Below are positions 11,304-23,965 of a stretch of 64,000 bases of DNA, piece after piece (position 1 is the stretch's first letter; every line of letters starts with the position of its first letter). The notes below the pieces were generated by a model that saw only the letters and a list, made by a program, of their open reading frames with translations, was not told where the DNA came from and searched no databases. The position numbers were made by a program, and so were the translations under genes. The stretch covers positions 4,623,896-4,687,895 of the forward strand of contig OY992837.1 of NCBI GenBank assembly GCA_963921425.1. Reading direction: 5' to 3'. This stretch comes from Dryas octopetala. Lineage: Eukaryota > Streptophyta > Magnoliopsida > Rosales > Rosaceae.

Positions 11304-13020
11304 ACAGACACACTTTTAACACAAGCAAAAAGACCACCAGCTGATAAAAAGCTTCATGGTTTCCCCCCATGTGAAATGTCCCAATGATTCACATAGACCC
11401 AAATGGTTTTGAAATGTCCCAATGATTTACTACAGATGACCTATTTCACAGGTTTTATATTAATTTTCAGATTAGCACACATGTCTCTGAGTCTATAGTA
11501 AATGAGACTTGGCAAGTTGGCAGTACCTGTTTTTCTGGCTCTTTAGACTATAAATAAGAACTTATAGCTTTGCATATCAACTTAATCAAATATTGCAGTA
11601 GAGGTTAGAAGTGCTATGAAAAATGATGGATTAACTAATATGATCCTACTTTCACAGTCAATCTAACCACATTTCTCATGATGGGGTGACAGGTTTATAG
11701 TTTTTAGGTTCATGCCCATCCTTCAAAAACCATTTAATTTGAAACAAGGTTCACCATTCATATTATAATTCAGAAGCATATATAAACGAAACAAAGCATG
11801 GCTACTCTGCCAATTCTTATCATTGAAAAGAGAGTTTTAGATAGGACAATACTTAAGTACATCCCATGGTTAAATAACTTAAATGCAAATGGCTTCATCC
11901 ATGGTTAATTTTACCTGGATTAAGGGTGGCGGAGCTCTTAATTGATTTGTGGGGTTTTTTTTTTCAAAAAGGACAAATGTAAAGATATAATTCGTCCGTG
12001 TTAATTAGGGTGGCATGGAGGTCCACCCCAAGCTCATATCGCACTACAAATCAATAATAAAATGACACGTAGTAATTGGTGGTGCAATCTATGTCATTTG
12101 TTACTGGGACTGGGTAGAGTTTCAATATAAGTTTAGAGCTGTGATCTCTTAGAACTAACCTACTTAATAAATAATTTGACCAACTTGAGTTGATGCAAGC
12201 CAAAATGGATGGCATAGAGCCATTGAAGGAAGCAATACTTGATTTAATGCCCTATCAGGGTTCCAAAAGCTTACGTAGCTTTCCTCATTTTTTTTCTTTA
12301 ATTTCATTCGCATTCCATAATGTGAAGTGCACACTCACGAAACATTCACTAGGCATGTCAAATAGAAGTATACACTTTCATGTGGTTCTCCGGCCAAAAA
12401 GAGAAAAAGAAGACTTGATGTGCTCCATTCAAATGAATGCTTGCTCAGTTGCAGTAATGCATTATTCTTGTGTGATGCAAACTTACAAGTAGATCCTAAA
12501 TGCATTGGTTGGACAGAGTCAAGATAGTGCAAAAGCACCAACTGGCACTTATTCCACTTCCAGTTTTGGTACTGTTTTAGGAAAGCCAAAGAGAAGAACA
12601 TAATGAAAGAGGAGAGGAAAAGGTTGTCTAACCCTTCATTTTTAGCACATTATACATCAACATCATCTGCCACATTCAATGATGCTATATGTTTATCCAA
12701 TCATCCACTATCATCCTCCAATTGCAAACTAAAACAAATGAATTAATGAGTATTTTATTAGTCATCTCTCAAGAATCAAGAAGTAATAATAACAAAGAAT
12801 ACATCCTGCTAAAACTCAGAAGAAACAGAGGTGACTCACATTAATGCTTAAGGGAATCACAACTCACAACTCAAAAAATTAAGTTAAGGTGAGTGGCCAC
12901 ATTAGAACATTCAAGGCAAAAAACAGCTCAGTGCTGCGGTGGGTAGTACTTGGGGAAGCTATATATATGCATGTTACATGTACTAGCTTCAGAATGCCAA
13001 CTGCTGATAAGCATTCATTA
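11304..13020. other. Spacer between GILT-B and GILT-C
   Basis: About 1.7 kb without a supported gene. An open frame at 12190-12492 has no recognisable domain. A TATA-like tatatatat at about 12960-12968 lies 55-60 bp before the GILT-C ATG and probably marks its promoter. Confidence 0.45.
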
Positions 13021-14000
13021 ATGGCTTCTCCTAAGTTCTTCTCCCTTTTTGTTCTAACTTGTTTGCTCTCTTACGTGTCTTGCTCTTCTTTTGAAGATCA
13101 TGGCATCAATGTCCTGTCTCCTCCAGAATCCCAGAAAGTTAACCTGAGTCTGTATTATGAAACTCTATGCCCATACTGTGCAGACTTCATTGCAAATGAC
13201 CTGATAAAGGTATTTGAGGGGGATCTCTTGAGCATTGTCAACCTCAAGCTAGTCCCATATGGAAATGCTCAGATGGAAGGACCTAACAAGACCATCGTTT
13301 GCCAGGTCACATTTCCCATTTTCATCATCTTTCTTATTTGGCTTCTTTGTGTTTGCATCATTGCATTTGGTTCATTAATGACATGGTGCTTCACACTTTG
13401 CAGCATGGCCCAGATGAGTGCTTCTTGAACAGTATAGAAGCCTGTGCAATCAACGCCTGGCCAGATGTGGTAAGGCCATCTTTTTTCCTCAGCATCCAAG
13501 AATAATAACATAACCTGGAATGATATGATTTTTCAATAGCAAGAAAGATATGATAACTTACAGAGTTTCAAAGATAAACGTAGATTTGTTTTTTCTCAAT
13601 CTTCATCGCCTCTTTAACTCTGATGCAGATGAAACACTTCAGTTTCATTCACTGTGTTGAGAACCAAACCACTGAAGGAGAACAGTCAAGAGAAAATGCA
13701 TGGACATCTTGTTGTCAAAAGCTCAGAATGAGTCAGAAACCTGTATCAGATTGCTATAATAACGGATATGAGAGAAAGGTCAACACTAAAATTAGTTCAC
13801 TGCATTTTGGTTTTGCTCTTCATGCAAGTTGAATCTCATGTATATATCAAAACTCTATTTCTAATCAATAACCAAATGATTATGAATTGCATGCAGCTTA
13901 TACTGCAATATGCTGATGAAACAGACCATCTTAAACCGCCTCATTTGTATGTACCATGGGTTGTTGTCAATCAACAACCCCTCCAGGATGTAAAAGCCTA

Positions 14001-14080
<80 letters not shown>

Positions 14081-14278
14081 AAACATTAATGAACTCTTCA
14101 TATCTGCATGCAGGACTTCAAAAACTTTGTAAGCTATGTGTGCAAGGCTTACCAAGGTAATCCAAAACCAAAGGCTTGCACATCACTCCCACCCAAGATC
14201 AACTCAGCTGGAAATGCAAACTCATCCCGACATGGATGCTACAAGGGAGAAGAATGCAAGGGACACAAAATTGCATAA
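13021..14278 (+). CDS. GILT: GILT-type thiol reductase, tandem copy C
   Basis: Five exons: 13021-13305, 13404-13469, 13629-13778, 13897-13989 and 14114-14278, all phase 0 with GT-AG borders, giving 252 residues. The predicted signal peptide (MASPKFFSLFVLTCLLSYVS) precedes C50-P-Y-C53, and the signature CQHGPDECFLNSIEAC joins exons 1 and 2. Compared with copies A and B the C-terminal tail is longer and carries extra cysteines (RHGCYKGEECKGHK), possibly an extra disulfide. Intron 4 holds a long (CT)n(AC)n microsatellite. An ATG 27 bp upstream (12994) is in frame, but the chosen start begins the hydrophobic leader and lies a suitable distance from the TATA-like box at about 12960. Probably an active secreted or vacuolar reductase. 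Confidence 0.9.
14004..14081. repeat. Compound (CT)n(AC)n microsatellite in GILT-C intron 4
   Basis: About 26 CT units run directly into about 12 AC units, starting 14 bp after the donor site. It is likely to vary in length between individuals. The shorter (CT)n in the same intron of copy B (11124-11144) suggests a shared origin before duplication. Confidence 0.9.
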
Positions 14279-14971
14279 ATGAGAATAGAAGCTTCTATCT
14301 GATTCATATATATGGTTCTTCGTCTCATTTTGATATGTGCAGCATTGCTGGTCCACTGGCATTATAAAATAATTGACCAGCTTATATGTAGTATTTTAAG
14401 ATAGTGTATTGCTGATGTAATTTTGGTTCAACAACTATGAATGAAACTTAATTTGATTATATGACATTTTAATATGCCCTTCAAACTGCTGTACAAAAAA
14501 AAAAAATCAAGAGGCAACACTTGTCTATGAAATCAAGGGCCAGTAGTGTTTTAGAAGTATTTACAGACGAACACACACACCTGAAATCAAGGGCCAGATC
14601 ATCCATTACCTGACCCTGATATTTAGAAAATAAAGATTATTATTGATGAGTTGGCTAGAGACAATCTCCAGGCAAACCAAAGTTAGCTGTAATTCAAGAG
14701 GAAAAATCCCTTAAAACATAAAATATATTTCTTAAACATAAGTGAACAACCAAAACAAAATGCCTCCAAGAGGCGCACTAACACCATCCTCAATAATCAG
14801 CTATTAAGATGTGCTTTACAATATGTCATCTCAGTCATCATAAATTACAAACTGCCAAAAGATTACTTCTTTCAAAAACACAATATCAAGTCCGTAGAAC
14901 AACATAAAAGAAGCAAATATTCATTGCACAATATTATACAAGCCATGTGCAAGGGAAATGTTAAAGATCTA
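14279..14971. other. Convergent 3' spacer between GILT-C and SPC24
   Basis: The two genes end towards each other here. No coding feature is seen. A short phrase, atcaagggccag, occurs twice, about 14533-14544 and 14585-14596. Confidence 0.35.
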
Positions 14972-16561
14972 TCATGGAATTATCATCTTCCAAATGCTAT
15001 CACATGTTTCAAAGGTGGTGATCTTTGCTGGGTCAAATTCAAACTTCTGAACCATTTTTTTCTCTCTATCCACAATATCTGTAATTAATTAGGCTTAAGG
15101 AGAACAAGGTCATTGCAATACTAAACAGCTTATCATATTTTAATAACAATGCACAAAATGAATGAATGAGTACACATGTTTATGTGATAAGATGTTGCAA
15201 CAGTAGGATACAGCCCAAAATTCGCAACTGATCATCCAGGTCTGGTATAATATTTGTGACAGAAGCATACATGGAAAGCTTCCTCCTGTAAAATAAGAGA
15301 AAAATGTTTCATTGATGGAAATCTGGAACTGAATTGTCAGTCTCTCATGAGTTAAAGAGAAATATAAGATTCGGAAGAATCCATATCATGAAAAATACAA
15401 ATATGGTTAACACTCTTAAAGGTACTTTTTGAACCTTAAAAATACAAGGATACTAAGTATTGAAGAGAAAGAATCCTTATAACATTAGCATCAAACTTCT
15501 ATCTAAAGACTTACTGTTCCCTGAATTCATCTTGCTCGTGTTTCTTCAAAATTTGCTTCTTCTCCTGAACAGCAATCCTTTGGCGTTCTAAATCATTAAT
15601 CTCGTTGGTGATAGCTGTGTTGAAGCAAAGAGAACCAAATCAGTAATTGCTGTCAACCTAAAATCATTAATCTGAAAGAGCATGCAACTGAATGTATACT
15701 TATCTCAACTCCTCCATAAGCAAACTTTCTTTTTCAACTTCCTCATCCAATTCCCTTTGAAGAAGGTCTAATTCTTCATCAGAAATAACCTCTGATTTTG
15801 CCACCTCAGTTTTCTGCTTGCATTCGTCCACCTTTTTCTCATAGTCTGCTTCATAATAAGAACTTGTCAACGCATATACTGACATGCAACATCAGCAATC
15901 TATGTACCCTACGAACAACATAAATGCAAGGGAAATACACTATATACACCTAATGGGTAAACAATACAGTACACATTAACAGTACCGATCACAGCAGGAA
16001 CAAGCTAGATACTACAAAATAGCTTTGTCACAAAGGTACTATACAATAACATGCATCCAAAATTAAGCTGTCAGGAAACTGACCAACAATGTATATCAAT
16101 TTAACCCTAAATAATATGTGGAACACCAAAACTGGCCATAAACTATATAACTGTGCCTAATACTCAAAACACTATATTCTCTTAAAACTCCTAGCAGATC
16201 GTCCTCTCTTAGTAAATTTTCCAATTTAGGCACATATTCAGAGTAAAATAAACGAAAATACAAGATTTAGCCAGCATAGTTTGGACAATAAGCTAGTTCA
16301 CTGTGGACATTATAAGTTACTAACTAAGAATTCTGGGTCTCGGATTCTCGGGAAACAAACAGAGCGTAAGTGCAGAAACAAACCTCGAAGCAAGCTCTGA
16401 ACCTCGGTGAAATCGGCATCGCAGGACGAGCGGAGGGCCTTGGAATGTTGGAGACACTGCGCCAAGTTGTTGTGGTCCTTCTTGTCCTTCAAGACCTCCA
16501 CCAGATCGTCGCCGTACGAAATCAGCTTCTCAACGTCGATTTTTCCAGAAATTTCTCCCAT
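14972..16561 (-). CDS. SPC24: SPC24, NDC80-complex kinetochore subunit
   Basis: Five exons: 16561-16384, 15845-15704, 15616-15515, 15285-15212 and 15078-14972, giving 200 residues. SPC24 pairs with SPC25 at the centromere-proximal end of the NDC80 complex, which links kinetochores to spindle microtubules; the Arabidopsis gene is also called MUN. The N-terminal half (MGEISGKIDVEKLISYGDDL then Lys/Glu-rich heptads to about residue 140) is coiled coil. The C-terminal globular part ends FEFDPAKITTFETCDSIWKM, the plant SPC24 signature. Intron 2 (15703-15617) starts ATAAGT and ends AAC-AC. Only this AT-AC splice keeps the frame (EELR|AITNEINDLERQ). Using the nearby GTATAC donor would leave an in-frame TAA. 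The other three introns are GT-AG. Confidence 0.9.
15617..15703 (-). other. Probable AT-AC intron (intron 2 of SPC24)
   Basis: Reading the minus strand, the exon ends GAG, the intron begins ATAAGTATAC and ends CTTCAACAC, and the next exon begins AGCTATCACC. The 5' end resembles the U2 consensus with A for G at position 1, not the U12 consensus ATATCCTT. A possible branch site tactgat and a pyrimidine-rich stretch lie near the 3' end. This points to a U2-type AT-AC (class II) intron of 87 bp. Confidence 0.7.
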
Positions 16562-16786
16562 TTCTGAGATTCGTTAGCAACTGAACTGAGCTTCTTCCGA
16601 TTTTGTTGAATTGAAGAAAATTGGTGGGAAAGAATCTAGGGATTGCTTTTGAATTTAGGGCTCGCGGCACCGAATTCCCTTTTGCATCACTAGCGCGAAA
16701 AAAATTATTTAAAGCGAAAAGTGGGAGAGTACATTAATTAATTGCGTATTAACTAAATATAAAATTTATCTGATTTTAACAACAAC

Positions 16787-16868
16787 GTCGATATGTCCGA
16801 GTGGTTAAGGAGACAGACTCGAAATCTGTTGGGCTATGCCTGCGCAGGTTCGAATCCTGCTGTCGACG
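16787..16868 (+). tRNA. tRNA-Ser(CGA)
   Basis: The acceptor stem gtcgata (16787-16793) pairs with tgtcgac (16861-16867), with discriminator G at 16868. The anticodon stem acaga/tctgt encloses the loop ctcgaaa, with anticodon CGA at 16820-16822, which reads UCG serine codons. The long variable arm typical of serine tRNAs follows, then the T-loop ggttcgaatcc. The 82-nt length fits, no intron is present, and a T-rich Pol III terminator lies a few bases downstream. It sits between SPC24 and the E1 gene. Confidence 0.97.
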
Positions 16869-18095
16869 TTTTGGTCTTTTTAGTTTTCCAACCAAAAATA
16901 ATAATAAGAATTTACTCATATTGTTATTTTGAATTTGTTTTTTTTTTTTTTTTTGCACTAGGTTAGTGAGTTGATTTTAACCTATTTTCCTCTCTATTTC
17001 TATTTTTGTGAGTTAGAATAGCTAAACTCAAAAAATATACATATTGAATTCGAGCGGAGAATTCAAATAGAGATTTGAATATATATAGTTCAACTTAAGC
17101 CATGAGTTGCACCCCTAGTCATGGATAACTTGAACACACTAGTATGATTTCGTTGATTAGGCAACATGTCTCGTATTATCCTATAAGATGAAGGTGGAAG
17201 CCCTACTTAATCAAACCAATAACAATCAAAATGGTATGGTCAAGCATTTTATCTTTTCAAAAAAATAGTAAGTGAGCTATGTTGATACGTCTTATCATCA
17301 TTCATTAAATTTAAGTTTGAACTAATTAAAAGACTTTAAAATGATCATAGTTCGATGAACTTAGAGAACAATCATAAGTAGGCTAAATCTAGATTCAAAA
17401 ATATATTAGGCTAAACTTACAATGATCAAATGTCGTTAAACTTTATTTTGTTCATTCTTGTGAATCTAAGAGCTTACACATGTTAATAAAGAAGATAATG
17501 TATTGCCCCATAATACAAAATTTGCTAGATTGGATAGGTAATGTGCACAACAGGGAACATTAAAATGAGGTGTATTTGTCAATAACAATTTAAAACTTAG
17601 GCTACCTTGCTTAACCCGTTATCCAAGTTTTTGAATTCCAAACCATATATAACTTGTAGGAGCTTCTAATCCAAGTCTCCAAGAGAATATTATATCACAA
17701 TAAATTTGCATGTCCAACAAAGGTACTCCCCGTGAGCACCAAGAAATGAATGACAAAACCAAAATGAATTGGTAATCTAGTCTCTTCACTCGGTGCAATT
17801 GAATTCCAACAAAACATATTATATATATATATATAATATATAGATACTAGTGCCCCAGTAGGCCAATATCACATCCTATACTTATTGACGAGATGTTCAA
17901 TGTATCTGCAACCAAAAGAAATGAAAGAAACGACATATTACAGAGCCAAATAGTGTAGTCGGTGTAGAGGTTAAAGCTAAATCCAAGACTATCCCTGACT
18001 GGAATACACTAGTTCCATCACCCAAACTGACCCTGAAGGACATCATTTTACCCCAAATCCAAGCCCTCAATTTTCGGCCCACAGTCCACACCACA

Positions 18096-18100
<5 letters not shown>
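16869..18100. other. Spacer between the tRNA gene and the E1 gene
   Basis: AT-rich DNA with no supported gene. A (TA)n run at about 17820-17836 and the E1 promoter at the right end are the only features noted. Confidence 0.4.

Positions 18101-18134
<34 letters not shown>
18101..18134. repeat. (TC)n tract in the E1 gene promoter or 5' leader
   Basis: Seventeen TC units lie about 470 bp before the E1 ATG and are followed by a pyrimidine-rich leader. Such CT-rich patches near plant transcription starts often belong to the core promoter or 5' UTR. Confidence 0.7.
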
Positions 18135-18136
<2 letters not shown>

Positions 18137-18603
18137 CTCTCCATGCCTCTCTACAAAGAGAGATGAACCGCGACCTCAGCTCCATCGCATCTCTCAGCTG
18201 AAACCCTAACAAAAACCTGCAAACAACGCTACCTCTCGAAAATTCTCACCATAATTGCATCCTTTGCGTCTTTGCCACAGTTCTTCTTGGTATCTTCCTT
18301 GCTTCACTTGTATCATTTTCTCTTTTACTTTATATGTTCTCGATCTACCTAACAAGTTTTAGAATCAATAGATTTTAGATCAGTGTATAGTTTCTGTTTG
18401 TTTCCCGAGAAAAATACCAAATAAATCTTATATTATTTATGGATTCTAGTGTTTCTGTGGTGTTTCAAGCGATCTTGTATTTTTTTAGTGTTTAAAATTA
18501 TTATAAAATAAAATAAAATCATTTCTGTTTGGTTTACTACATTTCTAAGAAGCCAAACAGTGTGTTAGGGTTTGGGTTTAAAGTGTAGAATCTGAGTCTG
18601 ATA

Positions 18604-19152
18604 ATGGAATTGTGGTTGGGCAGTTCATCGCACTATATGCTTCCTAGAAAGAGAGAAGTGGGCGGAGAGGTTGTAGTAAGAGAAGAAGGGGAACCAAACT
18701 ACGCCACTGAATCTCCGATCAAGAAGAGTCGCACAGCTGCAACCACCGACGACTCGAAGAGCAACGACTACAAGAACAACAACACCGTTAGCAACAACAA
18801 CAGAAACTGTAGCAGCAACGCCAAACCGCCGATCATGTCATTGGGCAACGGGAACTCGAACGATATCGATGAGGATCTCCACAGCAGGCAGCTTGCCGTT
18901 TACGGCAGGGAGACGATGCGGCGGCTCTTTGCCTCCAACATTCTCGTCTCTGGGATGCAAGGCCTTGGCGCTGAGATTGGTATGTGAAAAACATTGCGTT
19001 CTTCTGGCTGCCTTAGCAATGTTTTTTAGCTCTAGAGAATTTAATTTGCTCTAATCTATGTAGTGTTGGTACAAAAAATAAATGGCAGTGTTGATTTGCT
19101 TCAGTTTGTTCGCTTGCATGTTCATGAGATAAAGTGAGAAGAAGGGAAGGAA

Positions 19153-19184
<32 letters not shown>

Positions 19185-22100
19185 GTATCTGTTGCGTATT
19201 TAGTAACTTGCGTTTTCCATTTTCTGGGTTAGATGTTAGTAACCTGATTATTGTTGTAAGTGTTGCTGTCGGTGTTATTATTATTATTTAATTGAGGAAG
19301 CTGTGAAAGGATTCATTATTTGTAAGCAATACTTATCAGGAGCTCATAGAGAGCATTTTGTTAATCATCACTTAGATTGTTAGTAATAGTAATTACAGTG
19401 GTACCTGTAATTGGTGAGTCTGTGGTTTATGCAATGATTTGTCTTTCTTGCAGCAAAGAACCTTGTTCTTGCTGGTGTCAAGTCTGTGACCTTGCATGAT
19501 GACGGAGTTGTTGAGCTGTGGGACTTATCAAGCAATTTCTTTTTTACTGAGGATGATGTTGGAAAGAATCGGGCCCTTGCATGTGTCCAAAAATTACAAG
19601 AACTAAATAATGCTGTGCTCATTTCAACTATAACAAGTGAGCTGACTAAAGAGAAACTTTCTGATTTCCAGGTAGGGTTCCCTTTGTTTCTTTGCAACTG
19701 ATTTGGTTGCACAATGGTTTCATGCTACTGTCTGTTTCAGATGATTTAAACTACTTTTAATTTTGGAGTTTGTGGATAAATTCAGTTGCTAATTATTATT
19801 TTTATAATCAAGTGAAATCAATGTTCTTGAATACCAAATTTTTTGCTTGCCTAAAAAGAGGTGCATATCTTTGATTATTTGTTCCCTTTCTAACAATGTC
19901 ACTTTGAAGTTCAAAGCTTTTCCAATTATAGTTGGTTGTCAGAGGTTGTCAGAATTGTTAAACTGCTTCTTGTATAGTTGTGTGTAGTGCTGGGGATGTA
20001 AATGGGCTATTGGTTTGCCCACTAACAAATCATAATAGATGGACTTGTTTCTTTCAGTTAAAATTTTATTTCTGGGAAGAGGGATATGTGCATGAACATG
20101 TGCTGATATTGCTACTACTAATCTGGATTCTGTTTGTAAATTTTGCTGTCAAATTTCAGAACAGTTCTAATAGTTCTATGTATGTCTTTGTTTTATATGT
20201 TTTCATTAGTCACTAGTCATCTAATATCTAAAATTTTTGAGTAGTCAACTGTATTAAGCTTGATATTTGAATTTCTGTAGGCTGTAGTTTTCACTGATAT
20301 CAGCTTAGAGAAAGCAATTGAATTTGATGATTACTGCCATAATCATCAGCCTCCAATCTCTTTTATCAAATCAGAAGTGCGGGGACTTTTTGGCAGTGTG
20401 TTTTGTGACTTTGGCCCTGAGTTCACTATTCTTGATGTTGATGGTGAGGATCCACATACAGGCATTATTGCATCAATTAGCAATGACAACCCGGCTCTCA
20501 TAGCATGTGTTGATGATGAGAGGCTTGAGTTCCAGGATGGGGATTTGGTTGTGTTCACTGAAGTCCATGGAATGACTGAGTTGAATGATGGAAAGCCAAG
20601 GATGGTTAAGAATGCAAGACCCTTCTCATTCACAATTGAGGAGGATACTACAAATTTTGCTGCATACGAGAAAGGTGGTATAGTCACACAGGTGAAGCAA
20701 CCGAAGCTGTTGAACTTCAAGCCTTTGCGAGAAGCACTAAAGGATCCCGGTGATTTCCTTCTGATTGACTTCTCAAAGTTTGATCGTCCACCTCTCCTAC
20801 ACTTGGCATTTCAGGCGCTAGATAAGTTCATATCAGAGTTGGGGCGTTTCCCTCTTGCTGGATCAGAGGATGATGTTACAAAACTCATATCATTGGTAAC
20901 TAACATCAATGATAGCTCGGCAGATGGGAGGCTCGAGGAGATTGACCACAAGATTCTCCGTCATTTTGCATTTGGTGCTAGGGCTGTGCTGAATCCCATG
21001 GCTGCAATGTTTGGTGGTATTGTTGGACAGGAAGTTGTGAAGGCCTGTTCTGGGAAGTTTCATCCTCTTTTCCAGGTAATTACTAAAATTCAGTGTTGGT
21101 TCTGGATGATTCTTGAAACTTGATGTCACAACCAAACCTATATGAATTTTTCTTTGGAAGACCAGTCAGCTCTGCTTTTTGGCTTTGAAAACTTAGTTCC
21201 AATAGGTTGAAGTTCATATTATATAATTTATCTCATTCTGTTATTGCCTTGTGGACAGTTTTTCTACTTCGATTCAATTGAGTCCCTTCCAGCTGAAGTC
21301 TTGGATCCTAGTGATTTGAAGCCTTTAAACAGCCGTTATGATGCACAAATTTCAGTATTCGGAGCAAAGCTCCAGAAAAAGCTGGAAGATTCGAAAGTGT
21401 TCACTGTTGGATCTGGTGCACTAGGATGTGAGTTTTTGAAGAATTTAGCTTTGATGGGCGTCTCTTGTGGAAAAGAAGGGAAGTTAACAATTACAGATGA
21501 TGACGTCATTGAGAAGAGTAACCTTAGTAGGCAATTTCTCTTCCGGGATTGGAACATTGGGCAGGCTAAATCAACAGTTGCTGCCTCTGCTGCTGCATTG
21601 ATAAACAGTCGTTTGAACATTGAAGCATTACAGAATCGTGCAAGCCCAGAGACTGAAAATGTGTTTGATGATACTTTCTGGGAGAATTTGGATGTGGTCA
21701 TCAATGCTCTGGATAATGTCAATGCTAGGCTTTACATTGATCAGAGGTGCTTGTATTTCCAGAAGCCACTTTTGGAGTCGGGAACACTGGGTGCCAAGTG
21801 CAACACACAGATGGTCATTCCTCACCTGACTGAAAATTATGGTGCGTCACGGGACCCACCTGAAAAGCAAGCGCCCATGTGCACAGTTCATTCTTTCCCT
21901 CACAACATTGACCACTGCTTGACATGGGCTCGATCTGAGTTTGAGGGTTTACTTGAGAAGGACCCATCTGAAGTAAATGCCTACTTGACCAATCCTATTG
22001 AATACACTTCTGCAATGAAGAATGCTGGTGATGCTCAGGCCAGGAGCAACTTGGAAAGTGTTATTGAATGCCTTGACAAGGAAAGATGTGAGACATTCCA

Positions 22101-23965
22101 AGATTGCATAAACTGGGCCCGTCTAAAGTACTCTTCTTACTTTTTAATCGAATGTTTACTAGTTTTCATTTTACCATAACCTTCTATAGGGATCTAATTG
22201 TTTGTCTTTAATGGAACCAGGTTCGAGGACTACTTTTCCAACCGTGTGAAGCAGTTAACATATACTTTTCCTGAGGATGCTAGAACCAGTAGTGGGGCCC
22301 CATTTTGGTCTGCCCCCAAGCGCTTCCCTCGCCCACTGCAGTTCTCAGTTGATGATGTCAGCCACCTTCAATTTATATTGGCAGCATCTATACTACGAGC
22401 AGAGACATTTAACATTCCAATTCCTGATTGGGTCAAGTCTTCTCAAAAGTTTGCTGATGCTGTTAACAAAGTGCCAGTACCTGAATTTCAGCCCAAGAAA
22501 GATGTGAAGATTGAGACAGATGAGAAGGCTACAAACATTATACCAGCATCGATTGATGATGCTGCGGTTATCAACGAGTTAGTTATGAAGTTAGAAAAAT
22601 GCAAGGAGAAGCTGCCACCGACCTTCAAGATGAACCCTATTCAGTTTGAGAAGGTTTGTCTTTCATCTTTTTTCTCCTCAAGTAGAGAGTGTGTAAGTAG
22701 TATATCCGGTTGGACATCTCATTTATTTGATCATCTCAGACTTGCAGCTTCTAAGATGGAGCATCCTCCTTATGTCATGGTGTATTTGTTATTACTTATT
22801 AGTGAGCTTATAAATTGATTCTGTTGAAAGTTCATATTTGAAGTGGAGACTGCGTTTTTCTAAAAGAGCTAGCTTTGAGCCTTTGAGAGCAAATTTGTTA
22901 GCATCTTTTAAAACTTGTTAAGAACTTTTTTTTTTTTTCTAGATGTACATGACAGATAAATCAACTTAATTCTAGTCTCCAAAACAGGAAATCGACTTAT
23001 TGCATATCATTGACATAGATGATAAATATGTTTGTAATTAGCTACACAGCTATTTCAGCGTCACATCATGCACTACTCAGAACATTATAAGCTGCCATCA
23101 TAACTCATTATGTGCTGGGCCTAGCATAGCATATGAACAATGTTATTGGTATTGGGAAGGGATTTGTTGCAAAGTGCTATATCTTCCCTATCAAGATGGG
23201 AAATATCTTGAATTTGAGGAGTGGCAGGGCTATCCCTGTTGCATTGCACTACCATATCCATTTGAATCAGACAGCCAAAAGTGTTTTGAAAGTTTACAAT
23301 TGGAGTCCCCCCAACTATTATTTATCTATCACTGATGTTGGGGCAATTTTCGTATGTTGAATGTGCAGGATGATGACACAAACTATCATATGGACCTAAT
23401 AGCTGGATTTGCAAATATGAGGGCAAGGAACTATGGCATCCCTGAAGTTGACAAGCTGAAGGCCAAATTCATTGCAGGGAGAATCATTCCTGCAATTGCA
23501 ACATCTACTGCTCTGGCGACTGGTCTTGTTTGTTTGGAGCTGTACAAGGTTCTGGATGGAGGGCACAAGTTGGAGGACTACCGAAACACCTTTGCCAATC
23601 TAGCCCTTCCTCTGTTCTCCATGGCTGAACCAGTTCCTCCTAAGGTCATCAAGCACCAAGATATGAGCTGGACTGTATGGGATAGGTGGATTATAAAGGA
23701 CAACCCAACTTTAAGACAGCTTCTTGACTGGCTCAAAGGAAAGGGCTTAAGTGCATACAGTATCTCATATGGGAGTTGCCTGCTTTACAACAGCATGTTC
23801 CCTAGGCATAGAGACCGCATGGACAAGAACATGGTGGATTTGGCTACGGGTGTGGCGAAGGCAGAGCTGCCTCCATATCGGAAGCACTTTGACGTGGTAG
23901 TGGCATGCGAGGATGAAGATGATAATGATATTGACATCCCGCAGATATCCATTTACTTCAAGTAG
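18604..23965 (+). CDS. UBA1: Ubiquitin-activating enzyme E1
   Basis: Six exons: 18604-18979, 19454-19671, 20281-21075, 21259-22127, 22221-22653 and 23369-23965, in phase with GT-AG borders, giving 1095 residues. E1 adenylates ubiquitin with ATP, carries it as a thioester and passes it to E2 enzymes in cytosol and nucleus. The protein shows an Asn-rich variable N-terminus, the inactive adenylation half ([18 protein letters not shown]), and the active half with [18 protein letters not shown] and [18 protein letters not shown]. The catalytic cysteine lies in [16 protein letters not shown] (Cys about 671), and the C-terminal ubiquitin-fold domain ends [11 protein letters not shown]. An alternative ATG at 18637 begins MLPRKR, similar to the start of other plant E1 proteins, so the true N-terminus may be 11 residues shorter. 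All key residues are present; a functional gene. Confidence 0.95.

Noticed and set aside
13861..14155. Arg/Glu and Ser/Leu repeat open frames
   Set aside because: Artefacts of the (CT)n(AC)n microsatellite in GILT-C intron 4.
15698..15703. GTATAC as the SPC24 exon 2 donor
   Set aside because: Would place an in-frame TAA at the exon end and lose the conserved C-terminal half.
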